Made by a program: the position numbers and the translations under genes
The notes under the pieces: generated by a model
What the model saw: only the letters and a program-made list of their open reading frames with translations
Told to the model about the DNA's origin: nothing
Database searches by the model: none
Assembly: GCA_951812345.1 (NCBI GenBank)
Contig: OX638295.1
Location: 186,001-250,000, forward strand
Direction of reading: 5' to 3'
From: Rhodothermales bacterium
GTDB taxonomy: Bacteria > Bacteroidota > Rhodothermia > Rhodothermales > VXPQ01
DNA: 64,000 nucleotides
Shown: positions 45,790 to 54,817 of the stretch, in pieces
How positions within the stretch are numbered: position 1 is the stretch's first letter
Layout: every line of letters begins with the position of its first letter

Positions 45790-46305
45790 TCACTCGCCGG
45801 TCTTCGAATCGGGCATGGGTGGAACTGCGCCGGCGCGTTTCAGAATAGAATCCATTCCTATCAGGCCGCGGCCCGACTTTTTCAGCAGGTGCTGCTTGTG
45901 CAGGTCGAGCAACACCGCATCGAGAATACCATTGATGAATCGCCCGCTTTCCGACGTACTGTATCTCTTGACGATTTCGATTGCCTCGTTGATCGACACC
46001 TTTGGAGGAATATCCTCGAACGCCATCATCTCGGCGATGGCTATCCGGAGCGCGATGTGGTCAATCAGCGCGATGCGCGACAGATCCCAGTTTTCCGAAT
46101 GCGCTCCGATAATTTCGTCGAGGAGGGCGATATGTCCCCGGACCCATCCGAAAAGAGCTTTGGCAAAGGCGAATATCTCCGCATCATTGCGAAGTTTCGG
46201 TTCAACGATCGTCTTGACGAAGTGGGCAGCATCTTCTCCGTCTGCCATCTCGCTCGCATAGAGCGCCTGCATAACACGCGCTCTTGCCTCTCTGCGGTTG
46301 CTCAT
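45790..46305 (-). CDS. nusB: NusB, transcription antitermination factor
   Basis: 171 residues beginning MSNRREARARVMQALYASEM, the NusB start, with WDLSRIALIDHIALRIAIAE and the signature PPKVSINEAIEIVKRYST followed by FINGILDAVL. NusB with NusE (S10) binds boxA RNA in rRNA operons. The C-terminus is about 25 residues longer than compact homologues. Confidence 0.96.
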   Translation of the reverse strand: MSNRREARARVMQALYASEMADGEDAAHFVKTIVEPKLRNDAEIFAFAKALFGWVRGHIALLDEIIGAHSENWDLSRIALIDHIALRIAIAEMMAFEDIPPKVSINEAIEIVKRYSTSESGRFINGILDAVLLDLHKQHLLKKSGRGLIGMDSILKRAGAVPPMPDSKTGE

Positions 46306-46472
46306 ATGTCAAAGACGGGCGGGCGCTGCCGGTTCACGGGATGACGGCGGAATACTTCGCGCGTAGAATATCGCGGACGCTGCCGGAAAGCATAATAGGA
46401 TATTCGCAAAGGGGCTTGAGGTTCTTATTGCAAAACGACTTTTTTGTGCAGAGCGGTTCCGATTCCTCCTCT

Positions 46473-49022
46473 TCACCGCCACTTCACGCGCCGGAGCCTT
46501 TTCCCATCCGTTCGAAACCATACCCCGCCGGCGTTTGAGGTCAGCACCACATCAAAACCCGTAGCCGCCAGGCGATCCAGTACTTCCTGGTTCGGGAGCC
46601 CGTAGCGGTTGCGCTCCGCCACGCTGACAACCGCATACGGTTTGCGAGCGTCTTGTTGCGATTCGTCCTCCGGAAAATCCGTTACTTCGATACCCGATGC
46701 GCCCGCATCCCGGCCTGGTGTTCCCAGTGCGCTGCCAAGAAAAGCGGGCGTGGAACTGGTTCTGGAGCCGTGGTGCCCGACTTTCAGGACATCGCTTTGC
46801 AGTAGTTCCCTGTACTGCTGCGCAATGCGGAGTTCAGCCTCGAGGGGGGCATCCCCTGTAAAGAGAAACGAAACCTCTCCGTAGCACACGAGCAGAACAA
46901 CCGAATGCGCATTCGGACCATCTTCCGGGACCTCTTCAGGCGGGTACAATACATAGGCGCGCACCTGGGGCGACAGTATGAGCGAGTCGCCTGTTCGTGC
47001 CGCACGATGCGGAATGTTCAGGCTATCCAGCAAGGCATTGGTTTCTGCAAAGAGCCCCGATGAGTGACGGTACCCTGATCGCAACACACGACCGACAGGC
47101 ACGGAACGCAGTACGGAAGGAATCCCCCCGATATGATCGGCGTCAGGATGGGTAACGATCACGGCGCCTAACTTATCCATACCGTGGTACGCCAACTGGG
47201 GCAGTACGAAGCGGCTTCCCGCATCACTGCCGGTGAAAGAGGACCGGGGACCCGCATCGATCAGCACGCCGTCTCCATTGGGAAGGCGTAACAGGGCGGC
47301 ATCGCCCTGGCCGACATCCATGTAGATCACATCCATGTGCGGGCGGAACCGCCCGCTTGCTACCCCCTGGATCACATCCCCGATAAGAAGAACCAACACC
47401 AGCGCAACGCAACGCCACCGTAACCCGGGGCGATGCCATGCTGCAAGACACGCCGCAATCAGGGCCAATATCAGGACAGAAAGCGGGCGCTCAAGACTCC
47501 ACCGCACCACGCTCCAGCCCATGAAGCGGTCGCCGAACACGGATACGTGGAGCAAGGTCGATGCCAGTGTGCTGGATGCAGCCCCGAGAATTTCTCCCGC
47601 CACAGGAAATACGCCCCCGAACAGCACCGCTGCAGCACCGGCGACCAGCGCCCCCGTAGTAAGCGGGATACCTGGCAAATTCAGCACCAGCCCCCCTAAT
47701 CCGACCTGCCCGAAGTGATAGAGCGCCACAGGCAGGGTTCCGATAGTTGCTGCTACAGTAACGGTTGTCCCGGAATGGACATATACACCCAAACGGGATG
47801 GAGGGGCTGGAATCCACGCAGCCAAAAGAGGCGTCAGGGATAGAATACCGGCCACGGCGGACACGGAAAGTTGAAACCCCGCCTCGAAAAGATGGGTGGG
47901 AGCAGCGGTCAGCAACACACACACGGCGGCGCCAAGACTGTTTAGAGACCGTGCAGGGCGTTGCAGTGATGTGGCCGAAAGCATTAGGGCGGCCATCACA
48001 ACGGCGCGAACCACCGACGCAGAACACCCGGTAAGAAGCATATATCCCGCAAGCAAGAAAACCGTGCAGCTCACCCGAAGGATGTCCACGGTGCGCCAGC
48101 CCAGACGAAGACGGTACAGGAAGGGCCCAAGCAAATGGTACAAAATCATGCCGACAACCATCACATGCAGGCCGGATACAGCAAGGAGGTGCAGAAGACC
48201 CATGCGGGCAAAGCGATCCCGGGTATCTCTGTCAAGTTGCCGCCGGTCTCCTAAAAGGAGCGCCTGGAGGATCGCCCGCGACTCAGGATCAGGGATAAAG
48301 CGTTCCAGACTGGACTGGACGAAAGCACGGGCCGGTTCGAGCACACAACCTGCACTCTGCCTGTCACGCCCTGTGCGCTGCACGCCCCCCTCCACGAGAT
48401 AGAGGCGAGCATAGATGCGCTTTCGGAACAGGTAGTTCCCATAGTCGAACTCGCCTGGATTGCGAGCACGGGGAAGCGGCGCAAGGCGCCCCCGGAGCAT
48501 CACTTGATCACACCGGGCGGGCAACCAACTGTCTTGCCTGTCATCTCCGGAAATAAGTCGACCGGACACCAATAACCCTACAGGAAGTCCACCCCTGCTA
48601 TTCTTCTGGTCCAGTCGGAGCATAAACCGGATGGACCCCGAGCGTTCCACAGGATCGTCCAGGATGCGTCCCTGCCACACCGCTTCCTCGCCCGAAGCAA
48701 GTTTACCAGGTAATGGATGCCCCTGTGGCAAGGCATGAAACGTGGCATGTCGCAACCCCCCGAAGCACACCGTTAGAAGCAGGCTCGCCAAGACGATAAG
48801 GAGCGTACGCAGTTCCTTCCAGGCCCGATGCAGAAAAAGCGCAACACAGAAAGCCGCCACGCCAAGGCCCGTAAGAATGCCACCCCATGCCGCCATGCCG
48901 GGCACCCCGGCATGCGCAAGCAGAATGCCAGCCGCAAGGGCGCCCGCCGCCCAAAGAGCTGGATATCTGTTCTGTGACGTTTCTCCGGGAATCGGCACAA
49001 ACCCATCGAATTCGGGGAGCAA
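46473..49022 (-). CDS. comEC: ComEC/Rec2-type DNA-uptake channel with metallo-beta-lactamase domain
   Basis: 849-residue polytopic protein. Two or three N-terminal membrane helices and a DUF4131-like OB region (ARNPGEFDYGNYLFRKRIYA) lead into the competence core with HLLAVSGLHVMVVGMILYHL and GCSASVVRAVVMAALMLSA. The C-terminal domain is a metallo-beta-lactamase fold: IYMDVGQGDAALLRLPNGDG, VTHPDADHIGGIPSVLR and VGHHGSRTSSTPAFL. It is the inner-membrane DNA translocation channel of natural competence and suggests this organism can take up DNA. Head of the nusB-ychF run. Confidence 0.96.
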   Translation of the reverse strand: MLPEFDGFVPIPGETSQNRYPALWAAGALAAGILLAHAGVPGMAAWGGILTGLGVAAFCVALFLHRAWKELRTLLIVLASLLLTVCFGGLRHATFHALPQGHPLPGKLASGEEAVWQGRILDDPVERSGSIRFMLRLDQKNSRGGLPVGLLVSGRLISGDDRQDSWLPARCDQVMLRGRLAPLPRARNPGEFDYGNYLFRKRIYARLYLVEGGVQRTGRDRQSAGCVLEPARAFVQSSLERFIPDPESRAILQALLLGDRRQLDRDTRDRFARMGLLHLLAVSGLHVMVVGMILYHLLGPFLYRLRLGWRTVDILRVSCTVFLLAGYMLLTGCSASVVRAVVMAALMLSATSLQRPARSLNSLGAAVCVLLTAAPTHLFEAGFQLSVSAVAGILSLTPLLAAWIPAPPSRLGVYVHSGTTVTVAATIGTLPVALYHFGQVGLGGLVLNLPGIPLTTGALVAGAAAVLFGGVFPVAGEILGAASSTLASTLLHVSVFGDRFMGWSVVRWSLERPLSVLILALIAACLAAWHRPGLRWRCVALVLVLLIGDVIQGVASGRFRPHMDVIYMDVGQGDAALLRLPNGDGVLIDAGPRSSFTGSDAGSRFVLPQLAYHGMDKLGAVIVTHPDADHIGGIPSVLRSVPVGRVLRSGYRHSSGLFAETNALLDSLNIPHRAARTGDSLILSPQVRAYVLYPPEEVPEDGPNAHSVVLLVCYGEVSFLFTGDAPLEAELRIAQQYRELLQSDVLKVGHHGSRTSSTPAFLGSALGTPGRDAGASGIEVTDFPEDESQQDARKPYAVVSVAERNRYGLPNQEVLDRLAATGFDVVLTSNAGGVWFRTDGKRLRRVKWR

Positions 49023-49255
49023 GGCAAGCGTTATCCCCGAAAGACACTCCTCCCGTCAAAACATAACGCCTGGAACGAAACCCGGTGTTCAAGCACATTG
49101 CCCAAGCCCAAAGGCCCATCGCAATCCGGCTGCCACAGATTGTTTGTATATCAATCTGTTATCTCTGCGCTATCGGGCCGCCACGCGCCCTGTTCCGGTG
49201 TTTGTGAGCCGGCTGCCTGCCCCTGTCCGGCCTTATTTTCCTTTCCGCAAAGCCT

Positions 49256-49639
49256 CTATCCCGAATTGCTCAGCGGATCAATGGCCCCCGTACTGCCCGC
49301 TCCGGCGTTCGCGCACACCGCGATGGGAGTAAACCCCGAGGCGCGGTCCGCAGCCACGGCGCAGGCAAGCGCCTCCACATCCAGGCGGTAACGCCCGTCG
49401 CAGGAAACCTTGCGGATGCAATCCGCGCGATCGCCGATGATGCGGGCCGCGCGGACCTGCGCACTGTGGCTCTGGTCGCTCATGTACACGGTCGCGCGAT
49501 CGGGATATCCGGCCGCCTCCCGCGCCGCTACGAACGCATCGAGACTGGCCGCCGAACCCCCGCTCGTCAATAGCCCCCCGGCGGTCTCCGGATAGCCCAG
49601 CCAGCGACGAATCCAGTCGATGACCACCAACTCGAGATA
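49256..49639 (-). pseudogene. Fragment of a PLP-dependent aromatic amino-acid decarboxylase
   Basis: About 125 codons match the middle of group II decarboxylases: VVIDWIRRWLGYPETAGGLL, TSGGSAASLDAFVAAREAAG, YMSDQSHSAQVRAARIIG and CANAGAGSTGAIDPLSNSG before a stop. The N-terminal ~90 residues, the PLP-lysine region and the C-terminal half are missing, so it cannot be functional. Its 5' end runs into an unrelated reading frame at about 49640. Confidence 0.8.
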
Positions 49640-50019
49640 GAGTAGAATCGACTACCCCGCCCGGCAAAAGCAGATCCTGTCCGTGAAAAGCCAGTGTGCC
49701 TCCGAGGGTCATCGTAGCAATGTAGGTGGAACCGTAATTCCAGGGCCCCTCATGCGCCAAAACGCATCCGAGGTACCCGGCCGCCAGTGGGGAGTTACTG
49801 ATGTCAAATACGTACGCTAAATAATCGATCGCCAATTCCGTCGGGGTGGCCTCGCCGTTCTCCACCTGTTCAGCGGTTACTATGTCCGAGGGAATAGGCT
49901 AAATTTCCTCTGGCCTCGGACATAATGTCATCCACCTGTGCAAAGGCAGTACCCACACCGGAAAATACGCTGGCTAATACCAACGCACATCCAAAAAAAA
50001 TCGGCGTTATGGTCTTCAT
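49640..50019 (-). pseudogene. Frameshifted gene for a secreted protein of unknown family
   Basis: ATG 50019 opens a signal peptide (MKTITPIFFGCALVLASVFS, GVGTAFAQ) followed by VDDIMSEARGNLAY and a stop at 49870. A second frame continues without a gap: SDIVTAEQVENGEATPTELA, IDYLAYVFDISNSPLAAGYL and FHGQDLLLPGG to about 49640, where decarboxylase-like sequence begins. One base shift around 49885-49905 would join them. No family is recognised. It lies directly beside the putative origin. Confidence 0.6.
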
Positions 50020-50218
50020 AATCTTGTAAAGGATGTTGAGGGGGATTCCAATGTACCGCCACACCGAACCATATCTCCTTGGGCAGCTGTTTTTTCTGTC
50101 CGGTAAGGATCCGTCGCCAGAAGTCCGGTTGTCAAGTCTGTGAGGAGCATTAGAGAGGTAGGACCTGTGACAGGCAGGCGTGTTCTGATGGATGAGAGGG
50201 GGAGCATCATCAGGCAGG

Positions 50219-50564
50219 TTATCCATGTATTCACAGGCTCTATTATACCTCTTAGTATTAGTATTATAAATGTATTGTAGTAGTAGGGGCTGTGGATATG
50301 TGAACAAGGGAGTTATTCACAAGTTATCTTCATGTTGTGAAAAACTTTTCCCTCAAAATATCCCTTCGTTTCCCTTCCAGAACAAACAAGGATATATCCG
50401 TAGGTATAGACAAGTTATCCACACTGGTCGTTCTGATCCCCACACACCATGGAACGTGAGCATCTTTGGAAGAACTTGTGAAAACATGAAGACTTGTCCA
50501 CCTCATATATTCTTTCCACATCAAGCGGGGATAACGCGAGGCGCAAATCCCCGCGTTATCCACA
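50219..50564. other. Candidate replication origin (oriC): AT-rich segment, TAG trios and DnaA boxes
   Basis: No gene occupies 50020-50577. Perfect DnaA boxes: TTATTCACA (50313-50321), TTATCCACA (50415-50423) and TTATCCACA (50556-50564). One-mismatch boxes: GTATTCACA (50227), TGTGGATAT (50291-50299, minus orientation) and TGTGAAAAA (50337-50345, minus). An AT-rich run (50240-50277) ends in TAGTAGTAG (50278-50286), then GGGC, then the 50291 box, matching the described bacterial unwinding layout of DnaA-trios, short GC spacer and DnaA box. GGATAACGCG/CGCGTTATCC (50529, 50552) forms a flanking inverted repeat. Confidence 0.7.
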
Positions 50565-50577
50565 CATCTGTCTCCGT

Positions 50578-51864
50578 TTATGATCTACCGAGCCGTGTGA
50601 ACATTTCCTTCTTGTATGCTTCCACGCCGGGCTGGTCAAAAGGATTAACATTCAGGAGGTACGCGGAGACGGAAACGGCATGCTCAAAAAAGTAGATAGC
50701 TTCGCCCAGACAGGTTGGAGATATTTCTTGCATCCACAGAGTCATATTCGGCACGCCGCCGTCAGTATGGGCCTGAGCTGTACCTTCCCAGGCTGCCCGG
50801 TTGATGGTTTCCATGGGCCGCCCGGCAAGATAATCAAGGCCATCAAGGTCTTTAGGACCTGCTCCAGGTTCTTCGGGCACGGAAAGAGCGTTACCGGTTC
50901 GTTCGACCATCAGGAATGTTTCCATCAGGGATCGTTGTCCTTCCTGAACATATTGTCCTATAGAATGCAGATCTGTCGAGTACTGCGCAACGAAGGGAAA
51001 CAGGCCTGTCCCGTTTTTTCCCTCGCTTTCCCCAAAAAGCTGTTGCCACCATCTCCCAAAACCGCTCAGCGCAGGCTCGAATATGGAAAGCAGATCGATA
51101 CACAATCCTTGTTGCAACAGTACGGATCGAATAGCTGCATACAACAAGGCCGGATTATTTTTTGGAGACGCCAGCCGGACAAGTGTTTCCGCCGCGCCTT
51201 CGAAAAGTGCGCGGATGTCGATTCCGGCCACCGCGACAGGCAGTAATCCTACCGGCGTAAGCACGGAAAAGCGCCCGCCGACATTTCCCGGAATGACATA
51301 TTTTTTATACCCGCGCCTTGCGCGCAACGAGTTCAGCGCCCCTTTCTGCGGATCGGTCGTGACAATGATGCGCTGGTCTGCATCGTCGAAATGTTTTTCG
51401 AGATATTGCCGGATGCATCGAAACGCAATGGCGGGCTCCAGCGTGCGACCGCTTTTGGAAATGACATTTACGAAAACAGATTTGCCGTGCAGGTGTTCGA
51501 GAAGTTCCTGCAGATATGCCCCGCTCATGTGATGCCCCGCAAAAAGGACCTCAGGGGAACCCTCGTTTCGTCCAAGGGATGGAGAAAGGGCCTGTATGAC
51601 GGCTTCGGCGCCGAGGTACGACCCCCCGATGCCTATGCAAATCAGGATGTCGGCCTCTTCCCGGATGCGCCGGGCGGTTTCTTCAATATCTTGCAGCAGG
51701 GCTTCGTCGGGCTGGATCAGGAGGTCCCGCCAGCCGGTGGCGTCTCCTCCGGGGCCCGATTTTTCGATCAGCAGGCGATGCGCATCGCGGGCGCCGACAA
51801 GCTGCCGATCGAGATCGTCGGGATCGACAAAGGGTAAAATGTGTTCGTAGTCCAAGCGAAGCAT
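50578..51864 (-). CDS. pgi: Glucose-6-phosphate isomerase
   Basis: Interconverts glucose-6-phosphate and fructose-6-phosphate. The 428-residue protein has ILICIGIGGSYLGAEAVIQA, VNVISKSGRTLEPAIAFR, VIPGNVGGRFSVLTPVGLLP and the C-terminal FFEHAVSVSAYLLNVNPFDQ. Its length fits the shorter bacterial/Firmicute-type PGI. It runs toward the oriC candidate and is divergent from the NUDIX gene (29-nt spacer). Confidence 0.97.
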   Translation of the reverse strand: MLRLDYEHILPFVDPDDLDRQLVGARDAHRLLIEKSGPGGDATGWRDLLIQPDEALLQDIEETARRIREEADILICIGIGGSYLGAEAVIQALSPSLGRNEGSPEVLFAGHHMSGAYLQELLEHLHGKSVFVNVISKSGRTLEPAIAFRCIRQYLEKHFDDADQRIIVTTDPQKGALNSLRARRGYKKYVIPGNVGGRFSVLTPVGLLPVAVAGIDIRALFEGAAETLVRLASPKNNPALLYAAIRSVLLQQGLCIDLLSIFEPALSGFGRWWQQLFGESEGKNGTGLFPFVAQYSTDLHSIGQYVQEGQRSLMETFLMVERTGNALSVPEEPGAGPKDLDGLDYLAGRPMETINRAAWEGTAQAHTDGGVPNMTLWMQEISPTCLGEAIYFFEHAVSVSAYLLNVNPFDQPGVEAYKKEMFTRLGRS

Positions 51865-51893
51865 GAAACCGTCCGTACAAAGGTGGGGAAAAC

Positions 51894-52580
51894 ATGAAAG
51901 AAATTACCCAGGGGGATATCACAAGCCGCCTGGTTTTTTGTTGCGCCGATGCGCTCACCGTGGAGAGAGCGGCCCGCGAGGGGCTCCGTCCGCGGGAAGA
52001 TACTCTCCCGGCGTTCGAGCGTTTCGAGGAAGCGCAAGCTGCTTGCCCGGATCGCCTTATCGTTATCGATACGTATGCGACCGAGGCCGCAGGCCATGAC
52101 TGGCGCGAGTATGCGCCGCCTATGTCGCTTTGCAATGTCGCGCCGTACCGCCCGGCCGCCCTGATGGTTGCTGCGGGGGGCTTCGTTACCCGACGTGGCG
52201 AGGCGGGCACGGAAGTGCTCCTGATTTTTCGCCGTGGCATGTGGGACTTGCCCAAAGGGAAGGCGAAGAAAAAGGAGTCGGTGCGCCAGTGCGCGCTCCG
52301 CGAAGTACAGGAGGAATTGGGCATTGACGCGGTACATCTCGGCGATCCGCTGGGAACCACGGTATATGGGTACGATCTGTATAACCGCCGGGGACAGCTC
52401 ACGCATGCGATTAAAACCACGCACTGGTTTCAAATGACAACCTCCGAAAGGGAATTCCGTCCGCAACTCGAAGAGGGCATCACGGATGTGGCATGGTTCG
52501 GATGGGAGGAGGCGCTCCGGCGAGCAGAATTCGAGGTGTTTCGGCGGCACATGGCCCGCATCAGGCATCTCGTGGCATGA
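51894..52580 (+). CDS. NUDIX hydrolase with N-terminal extension
   Basis: 228 residues. The NUDIX domain occupies about 75-225, preceded by a ~70-residue N-terminal part (TQGDITSRLVFCCADALTVE and YAPPMSLCNVAPYRPAALMV). The catalytic box GKAKKKESVRQCALREVQEE with LGI fits GX5EX7REUXEEXGU. It may clear a damaged or signalling nucleotide, but the substrate is unknown. Confidence 0.92.
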   Translation: MKEITQGDITSRLVFCCADALTVERAAREGLRPREDTLPAFERFEEAQAACPDRLIVIDTYATEAAGHDWREYAPPMSLCNVAPYRPAALMVAAGGFVTRRGEAGTEVLLIFRRGMWDLPKGKAKKKESVRQCALREVQEELGIDAVHLGDPLGTTVYGYDLYNRRGQLTHAIKTTHWFQMTTSEREFRPQLEEGITDVAWFGWEEALRRAEFEVFRRHMARIRHLVA

Positions 52581-52660
52581 TATTCCCTCGGAAGTCCGCG
52601 GGTAACGCACCGGGACAGCCGTTCAGCCAGAACCCTTTTTGCCTTGTCGCACAGGGACGG

Positions 52661-54409
52661 TCACGCCGGCGGGTCGCTGTGCCGGATATCCTTCGCCTGG
52701 AGTTGGGTTTCCGTGTGGCCATTCCAGAAGTTTTCTTTCACAGAAAAGAGCATGTCGAAGGGTTGTTGTTCTCGCCGGCATTGCTCCAGCATATCGAATC
52801 GTCCGCCCATCCCGAAGCCGATGACTTCCATAGAGCCTTCCTTTTCGACCGGCTCCTGTTGCCGCACCGCGAACTTGAGGTGCCGGCCATCCTTGCCGAC
52901 CTTGCGCGGCGGCCGGACCGGAAGCAGCCCGTTGGCCTGAAACACCGGGCGGTCGTTCCCGGGCCCGAAAGGCTCGAACTGCTTGAGCACGGCCAGAAAC
53001 CGGCGATCTATTTCGTGCAGGCGGAGGAATGCATCCACCTGTATGGAGGGCTGGAGCGTCTCCGGGGTCACCACCTTTCCCACCGCTTCGTCGAATCGTT
53101 CCTGCAACGCAGGCAGATTGGAAATTTCCATCGATAATCCGGCGGCGAAGGCGTGCCCCCCGAATTTCACGAGCAGGTCCTCGCATTCCTGGAGCGCTTC
53201 GAAGATGTTGATGCCGCCGATCGACCGGGCGGAACCCGTGGCGACGCCGTCGATGGTTCCGAGAAGAATCGTGGGGCGATGGAAGCGCTCTACCAGTCGG
53301 GACGCCACAATCCCGATGACGCCGGGGAACCAGTCGTTATGATGCAGGACCAGGGTATGCCGCATTTTGCTTGTGATCTGGCGTTCCGCCAGTTTCGTCG
53401 CGGCGTCAAGGGTTTCCTGATCGATCTCCCGGCGGTGGGTATTGAGCGTGTCGAGTTCTTTCGCGCAGCGCTTCGCCGTTTCCGGGTCCTCTGCCAGGAG
53501 GAGGTCAATGGCTTTTTCCGCGGTGCTCATACGCCCGGCGGCGTTGATGCGGGGAGCTATCCTGAACACCACATCGGAAGCCGTACAGGATGGGAGAGAC
53601 AGGTTCGACACTGCCGCCAGCGCGCGTAGTCCGGAAGAGGGTTTTTGGCGGAGACGCTGCAGCCCAAGGGACAGGAGTATCCGGTTTTCGTCTTCCACCG
53701 GGACCATGTCGCTGGCTGTTGCGACGGCGACAAGGTCCAGAAACTCCGTGGCGGCTTCCGGGTCGCGGCCCAGTTTCACCAGCACGCCTTGCAGCAGCTT
53801 GAAGGCCAGGCCGCAACCGGCGAGCTCCTTAAAGGGATACGGGCAATCCGTCCTCTTCGGGTCCAGCACGGCCTCGGCGTCGGGAAGTTCGCCCTTCGGT
53901 GTGTGGTGATCGCACACCACAAGGTCCATCCCTTTTTCGCACGCATACCTGGCTTCTTCCGAGGCCGTGACGCCGCAGTCCACCGCGACAATGAGCCGGG
54001 CGCCGAGCCGGGCCGCCTCATCGAGGCCCGCGCGGCTCAGGCCGTACCCGTGCTCGAACCGGTTCGGGACGAAGAACCCGACATCCCCGCCCAGCGAGCG
54101 CAGCGAGGAAACAAGCAGTGCCGAGGCGGTCGTGCCGTCCACATCGTAGTCCCCGTACACCACAATGCGTTCCTTATCCCGAATCGCCCGCGCTACGCGA
54201 TCCGAAGCGGCATGCATATCCGCCATGAGAAACGGGTCATGCAGGCCGCCGGCGCCGGGGCGAAAGAAGGCGCGCGCACTGTCGAAGGTGTCGATCCCTC
54301 GGAGGATGAGCGTCCGGGAAAGCGCCTCGGGGAGATTGTTCAGTTGCTGCCCGATGTCCTTGACAGCGTCCTCGGAAGGGACAGGGCGGAGAATCCAGCG
54401 ATAGGTCAT
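52661..54409 (-). CDS. recJ: RecJ, single-stranded-DNA exonuclease
   Basis: 5'-3' exonuclease of recombination and mismatch repair. The frame is open for 703 codons, but the family start MTYRWILRPVPSEDAV is at ATG 54409, giving 582 residues. DHH motifs: IVVYGDYDVDGTTASALLVS, VDCGVTASEE, VCDHHTPKGELPDAEAVLDP, and the DHHA1 segment FGGHAFAAGLSMEI. An upstream spacer of about 400 nt includes the terminator of the next gene. Confidence 0.96.
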   Translation of the reverse strand: MTYRWILRPVPSEDAVKDIGQQLNNLPEALSRTLILRGIDTFDSARAFFRPGAGGLHDPFLMADMHAASDRVARAIRDKERIVVYGDYDVDGTTASALLVSSLRSLGGDVGFFVPNRFEHGYGLSRAGLDEAARLGARLIVAVDCGVTASEEARYACEKGMDLVVCDHHTPKGELPDAEAVLDPKRTDCPYPFKELAGCGLAFKLLQGVLVKLGRDPEAATEFLDLVAVATASDMVPVEDENRILLSLGLQRLRQKPSSGLRALAAVSNLSLPSCTASDVVFRIAPRINAAGRMSTAEKAIDLLLAEDPETAKRCAKELDTLNTHRREIDQETLDAATKLAERQITSKMRHTLVLHHNDWFPGVIGIVASRLVERFHRPTILLGTIDGVATGSARSIGGINIFEALQECEDLLVKFGGHAFAAGLSMEISNLPALQERFDEAVGKVVTPETLQPSIQVDAFLRLHEIDRRFLAVLKQFEPFGPGNDRPVFQANGLLPVRPPRKVGKDGRHLKFAVRQQEPVEKEGSMEVIGFGMGGRFDMLEQCRREQQPFDMLFSVKENFWNGHTETQLQAKDIRHSDPPA

Positions 54410-54817
54410 AGGGGGATAATTTACCGAACGCGCCCGGCGAAAGAAACAGGCTACCCGTAGAAGGTATACATCCCCTTGTCCCCCCGCAAGGCCTGATTCG
54501 GGCCGTTGCAACATCGTTACGTTTTGGTTGAAAATGTCCAAAAACACGCAAAAAGTGACGAGAATAAAATCCATAGATGTGATGCATCGCTCCGCCCGGA
54601 CAAAAAAGAGAATGGAGGAGGTTGTTTTCTGTCTCCCAAACGGCGCCACCACAAACGGATTGCTCAAAAAACACAGAGGCCGGGCCCGATGATCGGACCC
54701 GGCTCCGTGCTGCCGGAAGGCATTAAAAGTACCGCTGCGGGCAACCGGCTCGGCGGGGATACGTAGAGCCACCTACCATGTCGCCAGGAGATCGCCGGAC
54801 TCCCGCAGCGGAAGGGA
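54410..54817 (-). other. 408-nt stretch without a gene between recJ and the type IX cargo gene
   Basis: Only noncoding sequence is seen: the recJ 5' region (54410-54660, with an AT-rich stretch near 54520-54570) and the strong hairpin of the upstream gene's terminator. No start codon with coding potential precedes recJ in frame beyond the long unlikely extension. Confidence 0.5.
54666..54703 (-). terminator. Rho-independent terminator after the type IX cargo gene
   Basis: On the minus strand an 11-bp stem GCCGGGTCCGA/TCGGGCCCGGC with a TCA loop (54679-54703) is followed by CTCTGTGTTTTTT. One G-T pair in the stem. It lies 115 nt after the stop of the beta-helix protein gene and before recJ, so it insulates recJ. 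Confidence 0.8.

Noticed and set aside
46309..46521. 70-codon minus-strand frame at the comEC 3' end
   Set aside because: It overlaps the conserved comEC C-terminus in another frame, so it is probably chance.
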